From NCBI GenBank assembly GCA_030045295.1, contig JASIGD010000336.1, positions 1 to 15,776 of the forward strand: a stretch of DNA of 15,776 bases, read 5' to 3'. Position 1 is the stretch's first letter, and each line of letters opens with the position of its first letter. The position numbers were made by a program, and so were the translations under genes. This stretch comes from Streptosporangiaceae bacterium (GTDB lineage: Bacteria; Actinomycetota; Actinomycetes; Streptosporangiales; Streptosporangiaceae). Positions 1 to 5,954 of the stretch are shown here, one piece after another. Under the pieces are notes generated by a model. The model saw only the letters and a list, made by a program, of their open reading frames with translations, searched no databases and had not been told where the DNA came from.

Positions 1-282
1 CCGAGCGCAGGCAAGTCGATCTCTTCCGCGGTGCCCAGGGCCTGCCCGGCCCGGCGGAACGCCATCCCGTACAGCGGGCCTGAGGCGCCGCCCACCTTGG
101 AGATCAGCGTAGAGCCGGTCAGGACGAGCACCGCGCCCGGGGTGGCGGCGGGCTTGGCGTCAAGCGCGGCGAGGACGGCGGCGAAGCCGCGGGCCAGGTT
201 GATCCCGTGATCGGCGTCGCCAATCGCCGCGTCCAGCTGGGTCAGGCGGTCACGGTTGGCCTCGATGACCCTGGCGGCCGAC
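1..282 (-). pseudogene. dhaL: dhaL fragment: dihydroxyacetone kinase ADP-binding subunit, N-terminus replaced
   Basis: About 88 in-frame residues read leftwards off the window edge. They match the start of the DhaL domain, the subunit of PTS-dependent dihydroxyacetone kinase that binds ADP/Mg and phosphorylates dihydroxyacetone together with DhaK. The Mg-binding segment LDAAIGDADHGINLARGF is present, followed by the nucleotide-binding region GSTLISKVGGASGPLYG. DhaL proteins normally begin about 15 residues before the segment corresponding to VIEANRDRLTQ. Here the frame upstream of about 280 becomes Cys/His/Gln-rich (PHLCLQ), has no start codon with a ribosome binding site, and lies antisense to another gene fragment. 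The 5' end therefore looks lost at a junction near 270-285. The C-terminal half lies outside the window. Family assignment is confident; calling it broken is an inference from the missing start. Confidence 0.8.
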
Positions 283-284
283 TG

Positions 285-637
285 GAGGCAGAGGTGGGGC
301 CTGTGCTGGCGCTGCTGGACAGCACGAGGCCGAGCGCGAGCGCATCATCGCCCAGGCCCAGCGCGATGCCGGGCAGATCACCGCTGACGCGCGGGCTGAG
401 GCGGCCGTCATTGCCGCCGACGCGGAGTGTCGTGCCGGGGCGGCTCGCGAACGGGCGGCCCGGCAGGTGGTGGCCGTGGCGCTGGATGAGACTGCCAGGG
501 CTGTAGACAACGCGAGGCTACAAGCCGTCCGGGCGAGCGAGCTGGCCCGGCACCGCACGCCGGACCTGGTGGACCGGGCCTATCAGGCCTTTGGTCCCTG
601 CACGGGCATGCCGGGCGAGCGTATCGTGCGTTCATGA
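285..637 (+). pseudogene. Fragment resembling V-type ATPase peripheral-stalk (E/H-like) subunit, frameshifted
   Basis: From 320 one frame reads an uninterrupted Ala/Glu/Arg-rich helix with segments such as EAERERIIAQAQRDAGQI and RAEAAVIAADAECRAGAA. It ends in DLVDRAYQAFG and a stop at 635-637. This is the pattern of the stalk subunits (E/H/G type) of V/A-type ATPases. No start codon precedes it in that frame. The natural N-terminus appears in another frame at 285-329 (EVGPVLALLDSTR), so a small indel near 320-330 seems to have broken the gene. Its left end coincides with the dhaL junction. The stop overlaps an ATG at 634-636 (ATGA), as in translationally coupled ATPase operons, but the following frame (to about 810) is short and Arg-rich and I cannot recognise it. 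Coding character is fairly clear; the ATPase assignment rests on composition and end pattern only and could be another coiled-coil protein. Confidence 0.4.
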
Positions 638-806
638 CGGCAGACAGCGGATGCCGGCTGGCCGACAGGGCGGGTGGTCGCGGAACTCGGGGCGCTGCGT
701 TGGACGGGAAAAGAGGTCCGCCAGTTCTCGGACGTTGGCCTCGCTGGCGTCCCACGGGGCTACGGGCATGCCGCAGCCTGCCGCGGAGTGAAGGGACGTG
801 GATCGG

Positions 807-1766
807 ATGAGCTTCATGCGCCGTCTCGCGACGCTGTTCCGGGCTAAGGCAAACACGGCGCTGGACCGCGCCGAGGATCCCCGCGAGATGCTTGACTACT
901 CCTACGAGCGGCAACTGGAGCTGCTGCAGCAGGTGCGCCGCGGGGTGGCGGACGTGGCGACCAGCCGCAAGCGCGTCGAGCTTCAGATCGCCCAGTTGCA
1001 GCAGTCATCGGACAAGCTGCAGGGCCAGGCACGGCAGGCGCTCGCCGCCGGCCGCGATGATCTGGCCCGCGAGGCGCTGACCCGCCGGGCGGCTGTCACG
1101 TCACAGATCGGCGACCTGCAGGGCCAGGAGGCCTCACTGCAGGCGGAGGAGGATAAGCTCACCGTCGCCTCCCAGCGCCTGCAGGCGAAGGTGGACGCGT
1201 TCCGGACCCGCAAGGAGACCATCAAGGCGACCTATACTGCGGCCGAGGCCGAGACCCGCATCCGCGAGGCCGTCACCGGGATCTCCGAGGAGATGGGCGA
1301 CGTCGGCCTGTCCATTCAGCGCGCGCAGGACAAGACCGAGCAGATGCAGGCGCGGGCCGGCGCGCTGGATGAGCTACTGGCCTCCGGCGCGCTGGATGAC
1401 GCCAGTGTGCCCGGCGGGCGCGATGACCTGCAGTCTCAGCTGGATGCCCTCACCGCGGGCCACGACGTGGACGACGAGCTGGCCCGGATGAAAGCACAAC
1501 TGCCGGCATCGGCTTCCCCGGCGGCCATCGAGGGCACCGAGACGGAACCAGCCAGTCAGCCCGCCCCGCCGGAGGTCTTATGCCCATGCCGGGCATCAGG
1601 ATCGACGGTAGAGATGACCCGGTCCGGGGCGACCCGGCGGGCGATCTTGAACACCCCGGCCTCATCCTGTTCCAGGTCCTGCCCGGTCACTGTGGCCAGC
1701 AACTCCGCTGCCTGCCTCAGCGCCGCGTCCAGCTCCCGCCCATCTAGGGCACCGAGCAGCGCATAG
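807..1766 (+). CDS. pspA: PspA/IM30 family membrane-stress protein with aberrant 3' end
   Basis: The first ~250 residues are a complete PspA/IM30 protein, a peripheral inner-membrane coiled coil of the ESCRT-III superfamily that stabilises stressed membranes. The start MSFMRRLATLFRAKAN (amphipathic helix) and the following ALDRAEDPREMLDYSYERQ are characteristic, followed by long coiled coils to DDELARMKAQL. The family usually ends within about 20-30 residues of that point. I chose ATG 807 because homologues start there and AAGGGA lies 10 nt upstream; a GTG at 798 is in frame but only 2 nt from that site. After about 1555 the frame continues for some 70 Cys/Ser/Arg-rich residues that are exactly antisense to a truncated transposase, stopping at 1764-1766. 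The natural stop was evidently removed when the insertion-sequence remnant became joined here. The core may still function; the tail is accidental. Confidence 0.85.
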   Translation: MSFMRRLATLFRAKANTALDRAEDPREMLDYSYERQLELLQQVRRGVADVATSRKRVELQIAQLQQSSDKLQGQARQALAAGRDDLAREALTRRAAVTSQIGDLQGQEASLQAEEDKLTVASQRLQAKVDAFRTRKETIKATYTAAEAETRIREAVTGISEEMGDVGLSIQRAQDKTEQMQARAGALDELLASGALDDASVPGGRDDLQSQLDALTAGHDVDDELARMKAQLPASASPAAIEGTETEPASQPAPPEVLCPCRASGSTVEMTRSGATRRAILNTPASSCSRSCPVTVASNSAACLSAASSSRPSRAPSSA

Positions 1767-2380
1767 GCGTCTTTGGCCAGCACATCGACCAGTTCCTCCC
1801 GGGCCGCCGGGTCGTCATAGTAACAAGCCGGCTTGCCCGCAGCCGCATAGTCATCATCGCGGGACAGTAGTCCCCGCAACTCCCCGGCCAGGTCGCTGCC
1901 GCACGCCTTCGGCAGCCCGCGGATCGCCAAGCGGACCAGCGTGACCGTGTCCATCGTGGCCACCGCGTCATACAACGGGGTGGAATCCAGCACCCGCCTC
2001 CGGCCCACCAGCCCGGCCGCTCTCGCGGCCTCCACGGTCACCTCGAAGATCCGGTCCGGCTTCGCGGACCGGGCCAGCCACGCCCGCATATCCACCAGCA
2101 CCGTGTGCACGAACCCGGGTAATCGAAGTCCAGCCCCCCGGCCGCGTGCTTTCGCCGCGCATCGAAGGCGAACCGGTCCGCCGCCTCCCGGTCGCTGCAC
2201 CCCTCGATCCGCTGCAGCACCATTACCACCGCGACAATCATCGGCGGCACCGACGGCGGCCAGCATCGTCAAACAGGTCGGCGAACATCCCATCCGGGAA
2301 CAGCTGGAAGCACTCCCGGTGCAAGATCCGTAAATCGAATCCGGCGCTACGCAGTACGCCGCCGTGCTGCCGCCAACCAT
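1556..2380 (-). pseudogene. IS1182-family transposase remnant (3' half missing, several frameshifts)
   Basis: The N-terminal half of an IS1182-type DDE transposase is recognisable, spread over three frames. A start-like segment MVGGSTAAYCVAPDSIY lies at 2380-2330. Next comes ECFQLFPDGMFADLF in a second frame, then VPPMIVAVVMVLQRIEG with DREAADRFAFDAR in a third. The last part (FVHTVLVDMRAWLA, RRVLDSTPLYDAVATMDTV, ISTVDPDARHGHKTS) runs from about 2115 to the stop at 1556. One shift is a likely one-base loss at 2114-2119, where family members read Tyr-Pro-Gly-Phe-Val-His. The first catalytic Asp is probably that in LDSTPLYDAV; the second Asp and the Glu lie in the missing 3' half. The frame breaks off just after HGHKTS, where intact members continue into the central catalytic region, and joins the end of pspA. 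I could not identify terminal inverted repeats. It is non-functional. Confidence 0.85.
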
Positions 2381-2463
2381 GAGTTCCCGACCGCTGCGGT
2401 GCCCACCGACAGCGTGATGGTCAAGACGACGGCCCGGTCGTCCAGATGTAGTAGGCCTCGCCG

Positions 2464-2934
2464 TTAACCACCCGTTGTTGATGGTGTCGCCGTTGAGGTT
2501 CGGCAGGTACGGGCTCTCGGGTCTGAGCCACCAGCAGCGCCGCCACGATGGCAACCTGGCGCGCGTCTCGCCGTCCAATTGGCGATGACCCTGGCCAGGT
2601 CTCGTGCCTTGGCCGCGGTCAGGGCGCGCGGGCCGGCGAAGCTGTCGGCGAACTGCGTGCGGAGCCTGCCCGGGAACACGGTGAGCAGTTGCGGGATGGC
2701 GTATTCGTGCCCGCCGACGACCAGCGGCTCCTGGCCCTCAGCCGGCAGGCTCTGCTCGAGCGCGGCGACGGTATCGCAGTAGTGGCGGCGGGTGAGCTCG
2801 ATGACACGGTCGTTGGTCCGGCAGGACTCCAGGTCGTACCAGCCGCCGAACCCGCTGCTGGGCACGCCCCCGGCTACCTCGTGGGCCAGCTGGTAGATCG
2901 CGGCGTGCGCGACGCGCTGAGCGTCGATCGACAC
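2464..2934 (-). CDS. Hypothetical protein, family not recognised, possibly frameshifted
   Basis: An open frame of 156 codons from GTG 2934. Residues 1-125 look like real protein: GC-ending codons and a mixed soluble composition, for example HEVAGGVPSSGFGGWYDLES and GHEYAIPQLLTVFPGRLRTQ. There are no membrane segments or signal peptide and I recognise no domain. After the segment VIANWTARRA (about 2560) this frame turns Cys/Arg/Thr-rich, while a neighbouring minus-strand frame becomes protein-like (ARQVAIVAALLVAQ). A frameshift near 2560 is therefore likely. The start is uncertain: the frame stays open upstream to a stop near 2985 without an ATG, so the N-terminus may also be damaged. It sits between an IS remnant and a propeller fragment, consistent with a decaying locus. 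Confidence 0.4.
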   Translation of the reverse strand: MSIDAQRVAHAAIYQLAHEVAGGVPSSGFGGWYDLESCRTNDRVIELTRRHYCDTVAALEQSLPAEGQEPLVVGGHEYAIPQLLTVFPGRLRTQFADSFAGPRALTAAKARDLARVIANWTARRAPGCHRGGAAGGSDPRARTCRTSTATPSTTGG

Positions 2935-2983
2935 CTGCAGGTCCGCCAGCGATCGAGCCAGTGGGTGTCGCGACCGTGCTGGC

Positions 2984-3150
2984 TATGAGCGGAGTTTTGG
3001 CAAGGCACAGGCCGGCAAGGCCATCAATGCCGGGCCATTCCCCGGTCCGATCGCGACCACCCCGGACGGCAGGACCGCCTACGTCATCAGCGGCGCTCAG
3101 GGCTATAGCGCGGCTGCTCCGGACAAGGTGACCCCGATCAGCACGCCGGT
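2984..3150 (+). pseudogene. Fragment of a YVTN/YncE-type beta-propeller protein
   Basis: One plus-strand frame reads GKAINAGPFPGPIATTPDGR, then TAYVISG and KVTPISTP. This is the ~40-residue YVTN propeller repeat pattern (GKAI..G..P..IA.TPDG.TAYV..., VTPI.TATNT) of actinobacterial YncE-like secreted propellers. Only about one repeat is present. There is no start codon, signal peptide or neighbouring repeat, and the frame runs on to 3313 as low-complexity Ala/Pro sequence. It is a gene remnant. Its last part overlaps, on the opposite strand, a possible small membrane peptide gene (3103-3240), and both readings cannot be functional. Confidence 0.6.
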
Positions 3151-3240
3151 CATCACCACGACCATACCCAGGCCCGCGCGTGGCGCCGGGTCGGCCGACG
3201 CGGCTGCGGCTGGCGCGGCGGCCCTGCCCGGCCTCACCAT
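3103..3240 (-). CDS. Small single-span membrane peptide downstream of the ABC exporter
   Basis: A 45-codon frame starts at ATG 3240 with AAGGAG six nt upstream, one of the better ribosome binding sites in the window. It lies 47 nt downstream of the permease stop, on the same strand. Residues 1-22 are Ala/Pro/Arg-rich. Residues 23-45 (GLGMVVVMTGVLIGVTLSG and the final AAAL) form one hydrophobic helix ending at the C-terminus, like a tail-anchored or small membrane protein. About 84% of third positions are G or C. I recognise no family. It could be a third, accessory component of the exporter operon. The caution is that 3103-3150 is also the antisense of a YVTN propeller fragment, so the hydrophobic run could be a shadow. 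Confidence 0.45.
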   Translation of the reverse strand: MVRPGRAAAPAAAASADPAPRAGLGMVVVMTGVLIGVTLSGAAAL

Positions 3241-3287
3241 GGCCTGCTCCTTGCTGCCTGACGCCGTGCCACGCGTATGTCCGTGCG

Positions 3288-4154
3288 TTAGTCGGGTTTG
3301 CCGAAGCCGGTGATGGCCAGGGCGACGAATATCAGGGCGAAGGCGCAGGTGATGCCGACGCACGCGGCGTTGGACAGCGTGTGGCCGAACAAAGTGACGG
3401 TGCTGGAGAATTTCGCCGCGGCCGTCGGCGGCATGTGCTGGGCGGCGAAGACGACCGAGCGCAGCGGGGCGACCGCGTAGGTGAGCGGGTTGAGCCGGGT
3501 CAGGACGGTCAGCCAGCCGGGCAGGCCGTTGAGGGGGAACAGCGCGCCGGACAAGAACAGCATCGGGAACAGCAGCAGCTGCATCACCACCGAGAAGCCT
3601 TCCATCCGCCGGATGTGGCTGGCCACGAACACCCCGAACGCGGTCATCGTGACCGCCATCAGCAGCTCAAGCGCGATTACCTCCAGCACCACCAGCGGGG
3701 TCAGGCGGACGCCGATGAGCGGCGCCAGGGCGAGCATGATGGTGCCCTGGACGGTGGCGATGCTGGCCCCGCCGAGGGTCTTGCCGGTCACCAGCGACGT
3801 GCGGCTGACCGGGGCCACCAGCATCTCGCGAAGGAACCCGAACTCCCGGTCCCACACGATCGAAATCGCCGAGGACATAGCGGTGGACATGACCGTCATG
3901 GCCACGATCCCGGGGAACAGGAACTTCTTGAAGTCGAACCCGGCGGTCGAGCCAACCAGCGAGCTCATCCCGTAGCCGAGCACGAACAAGAACAGGACCG
4001 GCTGGATGAAGCTGGACAGGACCCTGGCCCGGGTGCGGAAGAACCGGATCGCCTCCCGTTCCCACACCATGCCGACCGTGCGCAGCTCCTCGGCCGGGCT
4101 CTCCTGCTCATCGGCCAGCGGCCGGCCGGGCAGCTCCAGCGCACCGGTTGTCAT
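3288..4154 (-). CDS. ABC-2 type exporter permease, DrrB-like
   Basis: A 288-residue integral membrane protein of the ABC-2 (daunorubicin-resistance DrrB-like) permease family, expected to form the transmembrane path of a drug, lipid or polyketide exporter. A cytoplasmic N-terminus of ~45 residues precedes about six hydrophobic segments near residues 47-66, 79-100, 127-148, 155-179, 188-208 and 266-284. The cytoplasmic signature DREFGFLREMLVAPVSR (102-118) matches the family's coupling segment. ATG 4154 is preceded by AGGAGG with ideal spacing, and that site overlaps the stop codon of the upstream ATPase gene (9-nt gap), so the two are one translationally coupled operon. Length and motifs are intact. 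The substrate cannot be read from the sequence. Confidence 0.92.
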   Translation of the reverse strand: MTTGALELPGRPLADEQESPAEELRTVGMVWEREAIRFFRTRARVLSSFIQPVLFLFVLGYGMSSLVGSTAGFDFKKFLFPGIVAMTVMSTAMSSAISIVWDREFGFLREMLVAPVSRTSLVTGKTLGGASIATVQGTIMLALAPLIGVRLTPLVVLEVIALELLMAVTMTAFGVFVASHIRRMEGFSVVMQLLLFPMLFLSGALFPLNGLPGWLTVLTRLNPLTYAVAPLRSVVFAAQHMPPTAAAKFSSTVTLFGHTLSNAACVGITCAFALIFVALAITGFGKPD

Positions 4155-4163
4155 GGCTGCCTC

Positions 4164-5192
4164 CTAACGCCGCGCCATGCGCGCTCGGGCGCCGGCGGGC
4201 AGGACGCGCTCGGCGTGCTCGTCGCGGATCTGCCGCCCGGTGTAGTGCAGGAACACGTCATCGAGGGTGGGCCGGTGCACGTCCACGGTGCGGACTCGCA
4301 CCCCGGCGGCCTCGATGAGCCGGGGCACCGCGGCCTCGCCGTCCTCGGCGGATATCACCAGCTGCTCCTCGCCGCGGCGCACCTGGAAGCCAGCCGCCTC
4401 CAGGTGGGCGGCGGCGGCCCCGTCGTCCGCCGTGACCAGCTCGACGGTGTCCGCGCCCACCTGGCGCTTGAGCTCGTCCGGGGTGCCGGTGGCCACGATC
4501 GATCCGTGGTCGATGATCGCGACCCGGTCCGCGTACTCGGCCTCGTCCATGTAGTGGGTGGTCAGGAAGATCGCCATCTGCTCCTCCCGGCGCAGCCGCA
4601 GGACGTCCTCCCACACCAGGACCCGCGTCTGCGGGTCCAGGCCCACGGTCGGCTCGTCCAGGAACAGCACCGCCGGGGTGTGCAGCATCCCGCGCGCGAT
4701 CTCCAGCCGCCGGGCCATGCCGCCGGAGAACGTTGACACCAGGTCGTGTCGGCGGTCCTCCAGCGCCACCAGGCGCAGCACCCGGTCGATCCGCTCCCCT
4801 ACCTGCGCGGCCGGGACGTGGTAGAGCACGGCGTGGAACCGCAGGTTCTGCTCGGCCGTCAGCCGGTCATCCAGGGTCGGCTCCTGGAACACCAGCCCGA
4901 TCCGGCGCCGCACCGCCTTCGGCTGGCGCGCCACGTCGAACCCTGCCACGGCCGCATGGCCGCCGCCCGGCCGGGTCAGCGTGCACAGCATCCTGACGGT
5001 AGTGGTCTTGCCCGCCCCGTTCGGCCCCAGGAACGCGAACACCTCGCCCCGCTCGATACGGAACGACACATCTTTGACCGCCTGCACCGCCCCGTAGTTC
5101 TTGCACAACGACACCACCTCAACCGCCGCACCCGCACCCAAGCCCGGCCCAGTGGCAGCGGGTTCGCGGGGCGCGGTTTTCATGCTGGCCAC
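4164..5192 (-). CDS. ABC exporter ATP-binding protein, DrrA-like
   Basis: The ATPase subunit that powers the adjacent permease. Counting residues from the GTG at 5201, it has Walker A GPNGAGKTT (59-67), Q-loop Gln 106, signature FSGGM (158-162), Walker B VLFLDEP (178-184) and H-loop TTHYMDEAE with His 216. A ~100-residue C-terminal extension, containing RPTLDDVFLHYTGR, is typical of DrrA/NodI-type exporters. The first in-frame start (GTG 5201) sits directly on the ribosome binding site GGAGG, so I prefer GTG 5192 (8 nt spacing); ATG 5183 is also possible. All catalytic motifs are present. It forms an operon with the permease just downstream. No regulator gene adjoins it. A 10-bp palindrome just upstream could be an operator. 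Confidence 0.93.
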   Translation of the reverse strand: MASMKTAPREPAATGPGLGAGAAVEVVSLCKNYGAVQAVKDVSFRIERGEVFAFLGPNGAGKTTTVRMLCTLTRPGGGHAAVAGFDVARQPKAVRRRIGLVFQEPTLDDRLTAEQNLRFHAVLYHVPAAQVGERIDRVLRLVALEDRRHDLVSTFSGGMARRLEIARGMLHTPAVLFLDEPTVGLDPQTRVLVWEDVLRLRREEQMAIFLTTHYMDEAEYADRVAIIDHGSIVATGTPDELKRQVGADTVELVTADDGAAAAHLEAAGFQVRRGEEQLVISAEDGEAAVPRLIEAAGVRVRTVDVHRPTLDDVFLHYTGRQIRDEHAERVLPAGARARMARR

Positions 5193-5213
5193 ACAGCTCA
5201 CCTCCGCGTTTGC

Positions 5214-5223
5214 TCACGCGTGA
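5214..5223. promoter_or_regulatory. Short palindrome upstream of the ABC exporter operon
   Basis: TCACGCGTGA is a perfect 10-bp palindrome about 20 nt upstream of the likely GTG start of the ATPase gene. A second short inverted repeat (TTGCC-4 nt-GGCAA, 5258-5271) lies further upstream. Exporters of this kind are often controlled by TetR or MarR repressors at such sites, but no repressor gene is adjacent. The operator role is a guess from position; ten-base palindromes also arise by chance. Confidence 0.2.
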
Positions 5224-5290
5224 CACAGCCACGCCCGGCAAGCCGATTCCAGACTGGTTGCCTGCCGGCAATCATGGGCAGGGCCGAACG

Positions 5291-5750
5291 TCACCAGCAG
5301 CCAGGACCACCTGCCCGGACCAGGCAGGCGGCACAGGCCGTCGACCCGGTGGCGATCTCGTCATCGACCATGATCACCGTGCGGTCGGCCAGCTGTGCCG
5401 GCGGATGGCCGGCACGCAGCTGGCTCACCCGATGGTCCAGCAGGTTACGCTCGCGGGCCTCCACCTCCGCCACCTGCCGCGCGGTCAGCCCGGTCTGCCG
5501 CACTACGTGGTCATCGATGATCCGGATACCGCCTTCGCCGATCGCCCCGAAGCCGTACTCCGGCTGGAACGGAACGCCGAACTTGCGTACGACGATCACA
5601 TCCAGCGGAGCATGGAGTTCCCCGGCCACCTCCAACGCGACCGGCACGCCGCCGCACGGGAAGGCCGAGTACCGCCAGCTCAGTACTGCGCAGGTACCGC
5701 AGCCGCTGCGCCAGGTGCCGTCCGGCGTCCATGCGATCAACGAACAGCAT
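5291..5750 (-). pseudogene. Phosphoribosyltransferase-domain gene, frameshifted and 3'-truncated
   Basis: The protein would be a PRTase-fold enzyme, known for binding phosphoribosyl pyrophosphate. ATG 5750, with GGAGG 7 nt upstream, starts MLFVDRMDAGRHLAQRLRYL and reads to LGLP. It is then out of frame with the rest, GGVPVALEVAGELHAPLDVI, VRKFGVPFQPEYGFGAIGE and the PRPP loop VIMVDDEIATGSTA. At the break, 5654-5657, four bases stand where relatives have one Arg codon (LGLPRGGVPVA), a one-base insertion. After ATGSTACAACLV the frame ends at 5291, while relatives continue for another 50 or more residues; the 3' end is therefore also lost. The PRPP loop carries Glu where relatives usually have Gly or Asp. 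I consider it a pseudogene unless the frameshift is a sequencing error; even then the C-terminus is missing. Confidence 0.8.
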
Positions 5751-5911
5751 CTCGCCACCTCCAAGGTCCCACCGCGATGAGAGTCGGCCGCGGATGGCGG
5801 CGCCAGGGCCAATGGTCACGAGAACCCGCCAGAACCTCGACTAGCGGCCTGATCCGTCACTACGCTCCGCGGCTGCGCGAGCAGGTACGCGATGTCAGCT
5901 GCTCAGCCCAT

Positions 5912-5946
5912 CGTGACCTCGTCACGGCGATGCCGTCCACGGACGG
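5912..5946 (-). terminator. Tandem short hairpins just downstream of the acyl-CoA ligase gene
   Basis: Two adjacent perfect inverted repeats lie within 45 nt of the ligase stop codon: CGTGAC-ctc-GTCACG (5912-5926) and CCGTCC-ac-GGACGG (5933-5946). Neither has a U-tract, as is common for high-GC actinobacterial terminators. The position at the end of a minus-strand transcript supports a terminator role. The stems are only 6 bp. Confidence 0.35.
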
Positions 5947-5954
5947 GAGCCTGC

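Noticed and set aside
408..914. 168-codon minus-strand frame and other long frames over 250-914
   Set aside because: Pro/Arg/Cys-rich shadows of the plus-strand coiled-coil fragment and the pspA start; no ribosome binding site or family resemblance.
3180..4736. 518-codon plus-strand frame antisense to the ABC exporter genes
   Set aside because: Its Gln/His/Gly-rich translation is the typical antisense shadow of high-GC genes, and the minus strand carries the full ABC motifs.
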